64,000 nucleotides of DNA from Sphingomonas sp. PP-CE-1A-559 (GTDB lineage Bacteria; Pseudomonadota; Alphaproteobacteria; Sphingomonadales; Sphingomonadaceae): assembly GCF_004340965.1 (NCBI RefSeq), contig NZ_SLYA01000008.1, positions 34,288-98,287 on the forward strand. The letters run 5' to 3'. Shown piece after piece: positions 26,517-37,531 of the stretch. A program made the translations under genes and the position numbers. The notes below the pieces were generated by a model that was not told the origin of the DNA, did not search any database, and saw only the letters and a list, made by a program, of their open reading frames with translations. Each line of letters begins with the position of its first letter. The first letter of the stretch is position 1.

Positions 26517-27722
26517 TCAGACTCGTTCCAGCAGCAGGCCGATCCCCTGCCCGACTCCAATGCACATGAACGCCATCGCATAGCGGCCGCCTGTGCGGTG
26601 GAGTTCCTCGACCGCACTCATCGTGATCCGCGCACCCGACATGCCTAGGGGATGGCCCAGCGCGATCGCGCCGCCGTTACGATTGACGCGCGGGTCATCA
26701 AGCGGATCGATCTCGAGATCACGTAGCGTTGCGACCGCCTGACTGGCGAACGCCTCGTTCAATTCGATCACGTCGAGCTGGTTTATCGTAATACCGCCCA
26801 GCGTCATCAGTTTGCGCGCGGCCTCGATCGGGCCGACGCCCATGATCCGCGGTGCGACTCCCGCCGCCGCCATCGCCACGATCCGCGCACGCGGCGTCAG
26901 CCCGTGTCGCGCGGCTGCGGCTTCCGACGCAACGAGCGTCGCGGCCGCGCCGTCGTTAAGGCCGGAGGCATTGCCAGCCGTCACGGTGCCGTCCGTCCGC
27001 ACGACCGGCTTCAACTTTGCGAGCGCCTCCAGGCTGGTTGCCCGCAAATGTTCGTCTGCGGAAAAGACGATCGGATCGCCCTTCTTCTGCGGAATCGTGA
27101 CAGGCACGATCTCGGCGGCGAACCGTCCGCTTGCCTGCGCGGCTGCGGCCTTTTTCTGACTGGCGAGGCCGAAGCGATCCTGATCCTCCCGGCTAACATG
27201 CCACTGGTCGGCAACGTTCTCGCCCGTTTCCGGCATCGAATCGACGCCATAGGCATGCCGCATAGCCGGGTTGACGAACCGCCAACCCAAGGTCGTGTCT
27301 TCTAGCTTTTGCGCCCGATCAAAGGGGCTTTGTGCCTTGCCCATCACATAGGGTGCGCGCGTCATGCTCTCGACACCACCCGCGATCATGAACTCGGCAT
27401 CACCGCTGCGGATCGCGCGCGCTGCCGACCCGATCGCGTCGAGACCCGAGCCGCACAGACGGTTGATCGTCGATCCCGACACCGTGTCTGGCAGTCCGGC
27501 AAGCAACACGGCCATGCGCGCGACATTGCGATTGTCCTCTCCGGCTTGGTTCGCACAACCGAGGATCGTGTCGTCCACCGCACTCCAATCGACGCCCGGA
27601 TTGCGATCCATCAGCGCCTTGATCGGAATGGCGGCCAGGTCGTCGGCGCGGATGCTGGCGAGCGACCCGTTCAGTCGGCCGATGGGAGTACGGATCGCGT
27701 CGCAGAGAAAAGCATCGGTCAT
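26517..27722 (-). CDS. pcaF: 3-oxoadipyl-CoA thiolase
   Basis: 401 residues from ATG 27722 (AAGG 8 bases upstream). Thiolase signatures: active-site Cys in INRLCGSGLDAIGSAAR, NEAFASQAVA, GGAIALGHPLGMSGARI and the second Cys in MAFMCIGVGQG. CDAIRTPIGRLNGSLA and the GVDSMPETGENVA region are those of 3-oxoadipyl-CoA thiolases. It splits 3-oxoadipyl-CoA into succinyl-CoA and acetyl-CoA, the last step of the protocatechuate branch. Gap of 4 bp to pcaDC. Confidence 0.93.
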   Translation of the reverse strand: MTDAFLCDAIRTPIGRLNGSLASIRADDLAAIPIKALMDRNPGVDWSAVDDTILGCANQAGEDNRNVARMAVLLAGLPDTVSGSTINRLCGSGLDAIGSAARAIRSGDAEFMIAGGVESMTRAPYVMGKAQSPFDRAQKLEDTTLGWRFVNPAMRHAYGVDSMPETGENVADQWHVSREDQDRFGLASQKKAAAAQASGRFAAEIVPVTIPQKKGDPIVFSADEHLRATSLEALAKLKPVVRTDGTVTAGNASGLNDGAAATLVASEAAAARHGLTPRARIVAMAAAGVAPRIMGVGPIEAARKLMTLGGITINQLDVIELNEAFASQAVATLRDLEIDPLDDPRVNRNGGAIALGHPLGMSGARITMSAVEELHRTGGRYAMAFMCIGVGQGIGLLLERV

Positions 27723-27726
27723 AAGT

Positions 27727-28914
27727 TCAACCTTTATTGCCGCTAGAGTCGAGCTCGGCGATGATCTTGCCCGCTTCGGCGAAGGCCGTATTTGCCGCGG
27801 GTACACCTGCGTAGATCGCCGATTGCATCAGCACTTCCTTGAGCTCCTCACGGGTAAAGCCATCGCGCATCAGTCCGGTGCGAACGTGGAGCGCGAACTC
27901 CTCCCAGCGGCCGAGTGCCACGGTAATCGCGAGCACAATGAACCGACGGCTCCGGTCGTCGAGACCCGGCCGGCCCCAGATTTCATTCCACGCGATCCGC
28001 GTGATCATCGCCTGGAAATCGGCGGTGAAGTCAGTCCGCTTGGCGAGCGACGCGTCGACCCATGCATCGCCAAGCACGCGGCGCCGGTTGACCAGCCCCG
28101 CCTCGAACAAGGTGCTTGCGGCATCCTGGGTATCGGCCGGTTTCAGAAACGCGCGAAGCGTTGCCGCCAGTGCGGCAGGCGTCTCGATCGGCGCGAGATG
28201 TGCGGCGTCGAGATGCACCACCCGCGCGTCGGGCACCGCTGCCACAATGCGTTCGCCATGCCCCGCAAACGGCGTCGAGGTGTCGCGATCGCCAGCAACA
28301 ACCAGCGTAGGCATACTGATCGCCGGCAATCGATGGATCAGCGCCATATCGCGGATCGCTGCACCGCAACCCGCATAGCCGGCATCGGCCATTGCGATCA
28401 GGCCCTGACGCACGCTTTCAGCCGCGCCGGCATGCGTCGCCACGAAGCGCGGCGACAGGAACCGGCCCATGGCCATATCCGCGATGGCTGCCGTACCCTT
28501 TGCGCGTACGACCTCGATCCGGTCACGCCACACGCCCGTGTCCATCGTCGCCGACGTGCAGATGAGCGCGAGCGCGGTAGTCCGCGTCGGGTACGCCAGG
28601 GCCAGCTCCATTGCGATCATCCCGCCGAGCGACACACCGGCAACGGCGGCACTCTGTACGCCTGCGGCGTCCATAACGGCGACGACATCGTCGGCTAGCA
28701 TTGCCAAGCTATAGTCACCATCAGGTGCGTCCGACGCGCCGTGTCCACGCGTATCGATCCGCAAAAGCCGGAATGCCGGCAGCAAATGCGGGACGCTGGT
28801 CTCCCACAACGCCATGTCCGTGCCGATCGAATTGAGTAGGACGAGCACCGGCAGATCGGGAGCGCCGTCGAGCTTCCAGTAGAGGCGCACGTCCTCACGG
28901 ATCGCGAATGGCAT
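27727..28914 (-). CDS. pcaL: Fused 3-oxoadipate enol-lactonase / 4-carboxymuconolactone decarboxylase
   Basis: 395 residues from ATG 28914; the frame is open further upstream inside pcaB. Residues 1-260 are an alpha/beta hydrolase (RIDTRGHGASDAP, nucleophile Ser in GVSLGGMIAMELAL, VAGDRDTSTP, AAHLAPIETP) matching PcaD. Residues about 268-395 match PcaC (RRVLGDAWVDASLAKRTDF, AWNEIWGRPGLDDRSRR, IYAGVPAANTAF). Together they turn 4-carboxymuconolactone into 3-oxoadipate. The same fusion is called PcaL or PcaDC in other bacteria. Confidence 0.93.
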   Translation of the reverse strand: MPFAIREDVRLYWKLDGAPDLPVLVLLNSIGTDMALWETSVPHLLPAFRLLRIDTRGHGASDAPDGDYSLAMLADDVVAVMDAAGVQSAAVAGVSLGGMIAMELALAYPTRTTALALICTSATMDTGVWRDRIEVVRAKGTAAIADMAMGRFLSPRFVATHAGAAESVRQGLIAMADAGYAGCGAAIRDMALIHRLPAISMPTLVVAGDRDTSTPFAGHGERIVAAVPDARVVHLDAAHLAPIETPAALAATLRAFLKPADTQDAASTLFEAGLVNRRRVLGDAWVDASLAKRTDFTADFQAMITRIAWNEIWGRPGLDDRSRRFIVLAITVALGRWEEFALHVRTGLMRDGFTREELKEVLMQSAIYAGVPAANTAFAEAGKIIAELDSSGNKG

Positions 28915-28918
28915 GAAG

Positions 28919-30061
28919 TTATCCTTGAAGGTTGGAGACGAGCGCCGCGACGATCGTCGCGCTTTCGCCGATATCGGTCCCAATATTGGCATCACGCAGG
29001 TTGCGCGCGATCGCGTCGTCGTCGATCTCCAACCCTTCTGCGACGCTAGCCATTGCCTCTGCCGCGCCCGCCGCAAGCAGGAACAGGTCGGCGAGTACCG
29101 GCCCCTCCGCCTGCCAGCCGCCCAGCCCACGCTCTTCTTCCTGCGGCAGTCCAACAAGCAGGGTCGCAGCTAAACCCGGCGCACGCAGCGCTGCCGAGAG
29201 CGCGATCTGGCAACCGGTCGGGTTGCGCTTGTGCGACATGGCCGATGAACCACCGCGGCCCGCAACCGCCGCCTCACGCGCCTCGCCAACGGGGTTCTGC
29301 GACAAAAGCGCTATGTCGCGCGCCATCTTGCCGACGCCGCCAATCGCCATGGCCAGGCTGGTGCCGATGGCGGCGATGCCCATCCGGCGCGCGTGCCATG
29401 GTTCGCTCACGGCAAGGCCCAGCTCCTTTGCCATATGCGATGCGATCGCCGGCCCCGCGCCGTCGAGCCCGGCCCGCGTACCTGCGGCACCGCCAAGCTG
29501 GATCCGGGCATGGTCCTCGACATCCCGCCGCAGTCGCTGCGCGGCATCGGCGATACCGACCATCCAGTGCGCGATCCGAAGACCGAACGCGACGGGCAAC
29601 GCATCCTGCAACAACGTACGGCCGACCGCAGGTGTTTCAGCGTGACGCAGAGCCAAAAGACCAAGGGCATCGACGATGCGGTCAAGGTCCGTGAGTACCA
29701 GTTCGGTCGCTGCCCGCGTCTGCATCATCAACACGGTGTCGGCGACGTCCTGGCTGGTCGCTCCCTTGTGTACCGCCTTCCTGGCATCACCACTCAGGGC
29801 GGCACGCAAACGGACGACGAGTGGGATTGCCAGCGTACCGGCCAGCGCTGACTCCTCTGCCAGTTCAGCAGAATTGATCGCCGTCGTTATGCAGGCGTCC
29901 ACAATCGCGTGCGCGAGCTCATCCGAGATCACCCCTTCCGTCGCCTGCGCTCTTGCCAAAGCACCTTCGAATGCGAGTGCGTGAGCGATGGTAGCGTCGT
30001 CGTCAAAGACGGCCAACACTGCGGGCGTTGTCGCCGGGCGGGTGCGGAGAAGATCAGTCAT
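28919..30061 (-). CDS. pcaB: 3-carboxy-cis,cis-muconate cycloisomerase
   Basis: 380 residues, fumarase/aspartase superfamily. Signature GGSSAMSHKRNP with HKGATSQDVADT earlier, both typical of PcaB. It lactonises 3-carboxy-cis,cis-muconate, the product of protocatechuate ring cleavage. It is shorter than the 450-residue enzymes of pseudomonads, as is common in alphaproteobacteria. Gap of 6 bp to pcaG upstream. Confidence 0.93.
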   Translation of the reverse strand: MTDLLRTRPATTPAVLAVFDDDATIAHALAFEGALARAQATEGVISDELAHAIVDACITTAINSAELAEESALAGTLAIPLVVRLRAALSGDARKAVHKGATSQDVADTVLMMQTRAATELVLTDLDRIVDALGLLALRHAETPAVGRTLLQDALPVAFGLRIAHWMVGIADAAQRLRRDVEDHARIQLGGAAGTRAGLDGAGPAIASHMAKELGLAVSEPWHARRMGIAAIGTSLAMAIGGVGKMARDIALLSQNPVGEAREAAVAGRGGSSAMSHKRNPTGCQIALSAALRAPGLAATLLVGLPQEEERGLGGWQAEGPVLADLFLLAAGAAEAMASVAEGLEIDDDAIARNLRDANIGTDIGESATIVAALVSNLQG

Positions 30062-30067
30062 TCGACA

Positions 30068-30769
30068 TCATACCGCGAAGAAGACGGTCTCGGCTTCGCC
30101 CTGCAACCGGATGTCAAACCACCAACTACCGTCATCTCGCTGGTGGGCTATCAGCGTATTTCGACGATCTGCCGGAACTGCGGTGAGCACCGGATCATCG
30201 TCATTGCCTTCGCCATCGGCGAAATACAGCCGCGTCGCGAGCCGTTTGATGATACCCCGCCCGAACACCGACACTGCCAGATGGGGGGCCTGCAGCGTGT
30301 TGCCGGGACCAGGTACGCGCCCCGGCCGAATGGTGCGGAACCGGAAGATTCCGTCCGGGTCGACCGACGCGCGGCCGAAGCCGATGAAATGGGGGTCGAT
30401 CGGCACCGCGTCGCGCGGATCATCGACGCTCGCATAGCGCCCGGCGGCGTTGGCCTGCCAGATCTCGATCATCGCATCGAGTATCGGCACGCCCTTCGCG
30501 TCGAGCACCTGCCCCGCGATCTCGATCACGTCGCCCTCTGCCGTGCCGGTCGGCGACGACAGGTTGAGGAGGTAATGCTCCTCGCCGAACAGGTCGGTGC
30601 GGGCGCCCATGTCCGATTTACCCACAAGATCGGCGCCGCCTTTCCACGGCAGGCCGTAGTGGAAGAAGGGCCCTACTGTCTGCCACGGCGTCTGGCCGAA
30701 AATCGCCGGATCCTGATTGTCCAAGCGCGGGACCGTCTCGCGATTCTCGACTGCGATCTCATTCGTCAT
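30068..30769 (-). CDS. pcaG: Protocatechuate 3,4-dioxygenase alpha subunit
   Basis: 233 residues. Intradiol dioxygenase fold ([43 protein letters not shown]). The iron ligands are lacking, as expected of the alpha chain: His-x-His is replaced in APHLAVSVFG. It pairs with PcaH to form the (alpha-beta-Fe) heteromultimer. Its start overlaps the end of pcaH by 11 bp. Confidence 0.93.
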   Translation of the reverse strand: MTNEIAVENRETVPRLDNQDPAIFGQTPWQTVGPFFHYGLPWKGGADLVGKSDMGARTDLFGEEHYLLNLSSPTGTAEGDVIEIAGQVLDAKGVPILDAMIEIWQANAAGRYASVDDPRDAVPIDPHFIGFGRASVDPDGIFRFRTIRPGRVPGPGNTLQAPHLAVSVFGRGIIKRLATRLYFADGEGNDDDPVLTAVPADRRNTLIAHQRDDGSWWFDIRLQGEAETVFFAV

Positions 30770-31471
30770 GGTCGTGATCCTCGAACGGCGTCTCGTCGCG
30801 CCCCTTCAGGACGATGTCGAACAGATAGCCGAGCGCCCAAGCAGGCTTCGTGCTATTGATGTCGAAGCGGCCGACCATCCGCTGGCGGGCAGGCATCGGT
30901 ATGGCGTTGGCGATCGGGTCGATCTCGATCAGCGGATCGTCCGGAAAGTACATCTGCGTCACGAGCCGTGTCGCGAACGCGGGCCCGAGCAACGAGAGGT
31001 GGATATGGCCGGGCCGCCATGCGTTCTTGTGGTTACCCCAAGGGTATGCGCCCGGCCGTACCGTGACGTAGCTGTACCGCCCCTCACTATCGGTGACGAC
31101 ACGCCCAGCCCCGGTGAAGTTCGGGTCGAGCGGTGCGTCCCAGTTATCTGCCGAATGAATATAGCGCCCCGCAGCATTAGCCTGCCAGATCTCGATGACG
31201 GTGTTGGCCACCGGGCGTGCGCGATCGTCAAGTACACGGCCGGAGACGATGATGCGCTGCCCCTGCGGCACACCCGCATGTTGCGCGGTAAGGTCGATCC
31301 CCGAGGGCCCCACCATCAGGCGATCCCACGCGTTGGGGCCGGTCGTTTCGGTCAAGGTCGGTGGGATCGCGATCAGCCGCTCGCGCGGACTGCGATCTAC
31401 GGTCGAGCGATAGTCGGGGTGCAGCGAGGGCGACAGCCCCGCTTCTTCCGGCAAATAGGCAAGCACGTCGG

Positions 31472-31475
<4 letters not shown>
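30759..31475 (-). CDS. pcaH: Protocatechuate 3,4-dioxygenase beta subunit
   Basis: 238 residues. All four Fe(III) ligands are visible: Tyr105 (AAGRYIH), Tyr144 (RPGAYPWG), His157 and His159 (WRPGHIHLS). They match Tyr108, Tyr147, His160 and His162 of the Pseudomonas enzyme with a constant offset. It cleaves protocatechuate between the hydroxyls to 3-carboxy-cis,cis-muconate. ATG overlaps the pcaJ stop by four bases. Confidence 0.95.
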
Positions 31476-32133
<658 letters not shown>

Positions 32134-32134
<1 letters not shown>

Positions 32135-32844
32135 CACACGGTCTCCGTTTCGCGAACCGTCAGCTTCTCGATCCGCTTTTCGTTGATCGTCGACAGCACG
32201 ATGCGATCGACGAAGATGCCAGGCGTATGAATGCAGTCGGGATCGAAACTGCCGGCGGGTACGATCTCCTCGACCTCGACCACCGTCACCTTGCCCGCGG
32301 TCGCCATGTTCGGGTTGAAGTTGCGCGCGGTCTTGCGGAACATCAGGTTCCCGGCCGGATCGGCGCGCCACGCCTTGATGATCGACACATCGGCGCGCAG
32401 CCACGTCTCGCGGACATACTCCTCGTCATCGAACGTCTCGACCGGCTTGCCTTCCGCTACGACGGTGCCGACCCCGGTCTTCGTATAGAAGGCCGGGATG
32501 CCCGCACCGCCGGCGCGGATCCGCTCCGCGAGCGTTCCCTGCGGCGTCAGTTCCAATTCGAGTTCTCCGCTGAGATATTGCTGCTCGAACAGCTTGTTCT
32601 CGCCGACATAGCTCGAAACCATCTTGGCAATCTGGCGCGTCTCCAGGAGCATCCAAAGACCGAAGCCATCAGCGCCCGCATTGTTTGAAATGACGGTCAG
32701 GTCCTTGACGCCCGACGCTCGGACCTCCGGGATCAGGCTTTCGGGGTTTCCCGACAGACCAAACCCGCCCGACATGATCGTCATGCCGTCGAACAGTAGC
32801 CCGTCGAGTGCGGCTGCGGGGTTCTCGTACACCTTGTTCTTCAT
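32134..32844 (-). CDS. pcaI: 3-oxoadipate CoA-transferase subunit A
   Basis: 236 residues. Family I CoA-transferase alpha chain: [16 protein letters not shown] near the N-terminus, [26 protein letters not shown] and [13 protein letters not shown]. Works with PcaJ. The start is 13 bp downstream of the pobA stop, so the whole pca set is probably read from the pobA promoter. Confidence 0.94.
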
Positions 32845-32857
32845 GCTGCCTGATCCT

Positions 32858-34042
<1,185 letters not shown>

Positions 34043-34167
34043 TTATCCATCCTCTCGCCAGCGGTTCGATCCGCTCTTGTCTGGGAGATGCGCGTGTCCA
34101 ACGCATTCGGCCATGCCACAGACAACCGATGTTTTGGATTATCCAGCAAAGGCGATAGGGTACACGC

Positions 34168-35073
34168 ATGTCCACCTTGGCAGTCCCGAGCTTCTACCTG
34201 TACGGGGAACCACACCGCGCAGTCGCCGACGGATTCATCCACGTCGAACATTTGGACGATCGATCGCGACCCAGCGAATGGACGATCCAACCACACGCTC
34301 ACACTGATCTGGTTCAGATATTTCTGATCACGTCGGGCGGTGGGGCAATGCAGGCTGAGGATGTTTCCATGCACTTTAACGCACCGGCGATGCTACTTGT
34401 CCCCGCCGGCGTCATCCATGGCTTCCAATGGACGACGGACTCGTCCGGATCGGTGCTTACGCTAGCGCGGACGTATTTCGAAAATCTCGTATCTCGTCAC
34501 CCCGACGTCGAACCCGTCTTTGACCAGCCGCTGGCTATTGCTCCGGACATGACAGCCGTAGCACGACTGTCTGACGGCATGGCCACGCTCCGACAGGAAC
34601 TGGCTTGGTCGACCAAGGGGCACTACGTTGCGGTAGAGGCAGCGCTTCTTGCCATCCTTGTGATTTGTCTGAGGCTTTTGCCCGCAAGTGACATCGCTCC
34701 TACGCCCGATCGCGGGCAATATGCTGCATTGGTCGCCCGGTTCCGCGCCCGCATTGAAGACCGTTTCCGCCTACGAGAGAGTATCTCTGTCCATGCCAAC
34801 GAGTTAGGCATAAGCGAATCTAGTTTGCGGATGGCTTGTGCTCGTATTGCATGCCTTTCACCGGCAGCCATGGTGGATCAGCGCGCGATCCTGGAAGCGC
34901 GCCGATCATTGCTTTATTCTAATCTATCCGTGGCGGAAATTGGTTACGCGCTTGGCTTCACTGACCCTGCCTACTTCACACGCTTTTTCACTCGCCATTG
35001 CAGGCAATCGCCGACGATATATCGTCGTCAACGTAAGCTTCAGGATAGCAAATGGCTTGAAAGAGAAGTATGA
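34168..35073 (+). CDS. pobR: AraC-family activator of pobA (PobR type)
   Basis: 301 residues. An N-terminal cupin domain (VPSFYLYGEP, QPHAHTDLVQIFLITSGGG, LLVPAGVIHGFQW) precedes a C-terminal AraC HTH pair (LGISESSLRMACARI, LSVAEIGYALGFTDPAYFTRFF). The N-terminal pattern is that of AraC-type 4-hydroxybenzoate-responsive regulators next to pobA. It is divergent from pobA with a 128-bp gap that must hold both promoters. Gene name rests on context and family. Confidence 0.85.
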   Translation: MSTLAVPSFYLYGEPHRAVADGFIHVEHLDDRSRPSEWTIQPHAHTDLVQIFLITSGGGAMQAEDVSMHFNAPAMLLVPAGVIHGFQWTTDSSGSVLTLARTYFENLVSRHPDVEPVFDQPLAIAPDMTAVARLSDGMATLRQELAWSTKGHYVAVEAALLAILVICLRLLPASDIAPTPDRGQYAALVARFRARIEDRFRLRESISVHANELGISESSLRMACARIACLSPAAMVDQRAILEARRSLLYSNLSVAEIGYALGFTDPAYFTRFFTRHCRQSPTIYRRQRKLQDSKWLEREV

Positions 35074-35684
35074 AACTTCGAAATTATTTCAATCGGCGCC
35101 TGTGGTTTCACCTTGAGTTCGGGTGCTCTATTCTGAATAGCGTTACTGAACGAAGCCTGACAAGCCGCACGTCGAAGATCTTGAAGCGAAAGATCGCCTT
35201 GAGATACCTAGACACCGTCGATGCCGACGCGCTTCATCAATTCCAAATCGAGGAGGCCTCCCGTCAAATTGACGATCATCCAGTGCCACCTGATATAGAC
35301 AAGTGCGGTGTCCGGCGGGTCGCAAGAACTCGTCCGCGATCCCGTCACTCTCGCCAACGCGTAATGTCGCGCTCACGGGCACCGCATGATTGTCGAACTA
35401 TGCCGTTCTCGGTAGCAGTAAGGTGGTACTAACAGGACCGAGGTCACGAAAAGACACATCTTTGACTTCGCGATTGCGCATACCTCGGGCCTATCAAGGC
35501 TATGGTCGACTTAATTAGCTGCCATGTGGGGTGCATATCGGCTCTGGTCGCGAGCGGCCGTGCATCGGCGTTCGGATCATCACCAAGGGATCGACGCTCG
35601 TGCAGTCTGCACGAACGTCGATCCCTTGAGCGACTGCGTGAGCTTATATCCGCGTTAGTCCTGCCTCATCGACCGCGGTCAGCT
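35074..35684. other. Intergenic between convergent genes, with a strong hairpin
   Basis: About 610 bp after pobR. It holds the hairpin at 35584-35628 near the GH35 stop. Both strands have short open frames (for example minus 35143-35382) without recognisable domains. Confidence 0.6.
35584..35628. terminator. Long near-perfect hairpin downstream of the GH35 gene
   Basis: Two 21-nt arms (35584-35604 and 35608-35628) pair with one mismatch and a 3-nt loop GTC. It lies 57 bp beyond the GH35 stop and marks the end of the island where the convergent pobR transcript also arrives. No T-run follows on either strand, so it may act as a transcript-end stabiliser rather than a simple intrinsic terminator. 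Confidence 0.55.
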
Positions 35685-37415
35685 TTACTTATCCCGCCGT
35701 ATTAGCTTTATCCTTGTCATGCCGAAGTTGTTGGTCGGGGTGATATTGAGCCTTTCATCACCATTGATCACTCGGCGCATAGTCCAGCGACCATCGACAA
35801 AATTGCCCTCTTCGACGCGAGCCAATTCTGCTTCTGTGCCGCTTCCAGTTTTACGCGCGAAGCTGACGTTCACGTCCTTGCCGATTACGAGAAATTCGTC
35901 GCTGGCTAGCTGAAGGACAAGCCCCATGGGCCGGGTGTCGCTTAGTTCCGACGCCTGATCACCAATGTTTTGAACCTTCTGTTCCGGTTTTTCCGTCGGA
36001 ATGGTGATGCCCATGTCCAGCAGCATCTTACTAAGCGCCTCCTGTTGCCCCCGCACAGTCACCACGTAGTCGCCTAGTGTCGCCTTATGAGTCTCCCCTT
36101 TTGCCAATGCGAACCCAGTCAACTTACCGTCTGCTTGAGATCTGCCGATCATGTCGCCGAGGCCGTTCAGCAGGCCGTAGGCCTCCGATATCTGGTTGCC
36201 CGGCACACCGGTTTCGATTCCAAACGGAGAGAAGCCTGTTGCCTGATACTGGCCTAACGCCAGAAACAGGTTGCCGACGACATAGCGGGCTTCTGGCACG
36301 AACAGCATGTTGCCTGGCATTGCATACTGCTTAACCCAGCCAGAAAAGTCGTCGACGTAGATGTCAGGCGACAGCCAGTCTAAACTGGGCGCTCCGGCCT
36401 TCCAGACATCGAAAACCCGAGGTACGGGCCCACCTGAGGGGTAGGCACCTGCAAAGTCACCCGGCCTCTGGGGCCCTACCCAGGCATTTGCATACATGGG
36501 AAGCGCGAGAGCGGCCTTGCCCGCCGCTGCAACGCGCCCAACCAAGTGACTCGTACCCCACGCCATGAACAGCTCTTCGGCCTCCCAGCTTTCGCCAAAC
36601 ACCTGCGCCCAAGTTCCAGACTTTCGATATCCCGTTTTAGCCCATAGCGCCTCCACCGATGGTACGAGGCGTCCCTTTTGACGTTCCAGGTGGGACATCA
36701 ATGCTGCAGGAACTTGAGCATTCCAGGCACGATTGGCAGTCCTAGAACGGTCTCGGCTATCTCCGAGGATCCCAGTCTCATTCTCGACCTGCACGGCGAT
36801 CACGGTATGCTGTGGATCCACTTCCGCAAGATGGGCCATTACTGCTGCAAACGCTTTGGCGTCCGCATTGACCACCGCATTGTCGAACACACTTATCTGA
36901 GGCTCCCCTTTGGCGAAGGGAAGCGAGGACGGCCGAGTCACTGCACGGGGAAACCGCCCGCGGTTGGCCAGTACCCATTCGGGCGCGTAGCTCGATTTAG
37001 CGTTCTTCAACGAGCCGAACCAAAGCAAGACGATCCGCATCTTGCGCTGCCTAGCCTCACGTAGCTGAGTGTCGATCAGCGCAAAGTCGAACCGACCTTC
37101 TTCCGGTTCTACCAATTCCCAATATGCCGGGGTGATCACCGTATTTAGGTTCAGCAACGCCAGTCGATCCCAGATGGGCGTCATGTAGGCGGCGTTGGAT
37201 GCGACGGAATTGTGCACTTCTCCTGCCAAGGCCGTCCACGGCTTACCGTCTACCATGAGTTGCACAGCCTTTCCCTGCTTGCGAACCTCCGGCAATTGTT
37301 CCGCGACTGAAGCGGTAGGCAACATGACCGCGCCAGCAATAGCCGCACACGATACGATGACATTATAGATGGCAAACGGCTTGCGAACACGACTGGATGA
37401 TTGGCGAGAGATCAC
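35685..37415 (-). CDS. Secreted GH35-type beta-galactosidase with DUF5597-like C-terminus
   Basis: 576 residues from GTG 37415, preceded by AAGGA. Signal peptide (membrane segment about 17-38, ending TASVAEQ). (beta/alpha)8 catalytic domain to about 400 with the acid/base Glu213 in VQVENETG and nucleophile Glu375 in FVPEARY. A beta-rich C-terminal domain of the DUF5597 type follows. Family members remove terminal beta-galactose or related residues from plant glycans and glycosides. Last gene of the island, separated from GH1 by a hairpin. Confidence 0.85.
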   Translation of the reverse strand: MISRQSSSRVRKPFAIYNVIVSCAAIAGAVMLPTASVAEQLPEVRKQGKAVQLMVDGKPWTALAGEVHNSVASNAAYMTPIWDRLALLNLNTVITPAYWELVEPEEGRFDFALIDTQLREARQRKMRIVLLWFGSLKNAKSSYAPEWVLANRGRFPRAVTRPSSLPFAKGEPQISVFDNAVVNADAKAFAAVMAHLAEVDPQHTVIAVQVENETGILGDSRDRSRTANRAWNAQVPAALMSHLERQKGRLVPSVEALWAKTGYRKSGTWAQVFGESWEAEELFMAWGTSHLVGRVAAAGKAALALPMYANAWVGPQRPGDFAGAYPSGGPVPRVFDVWKAGAPSLDWLSPDIYVDDFSGWVKQYAMPGNMLFVPEARYVVGNLFLALGQYQATGFSPFGIETGVPGNQISEAYGLLNGLGDMIGRSQADGKLTGFALAKGETHKATLGDYVVTVRGQQEALSKMLLDMGITIPTEKPEQKVQNIGDQASELSDTRPMGLVLQLASDEFLVIGKDVNVSFARKTGSGTEAELARVEEGNFVDGRWTMRRVINGDERLNITPTNNFGMTRIKLIRRDK

Positions 37416-37500
37416 AGCATTTCCTTAACAATACGCTTTATCAAACTATGACAATATTTTTAGGCAGTCGACTGGAGCTTCGAGTTCGTTCGACACAAAC

Positions 37501-37523
37501 GGCGTTCGTTTTCTTTGAACGCC
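37501..37523 (-). terminator. Hairpin between GH1 and GH35 genes
   Basis: GGCGTTC (37501-37507) and GAACGCC (37517-37523) form a 7-bp stem with a 9-nt loop, 8 bp after the GH1 stop. On the minus strand it is followed by GTTTGTG. It could terminate or attenuate transcription before the GH35 gene, which has its own ribosome site. Confidence 0.45.
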
Positions 37524-37531
37524 TAACATCG

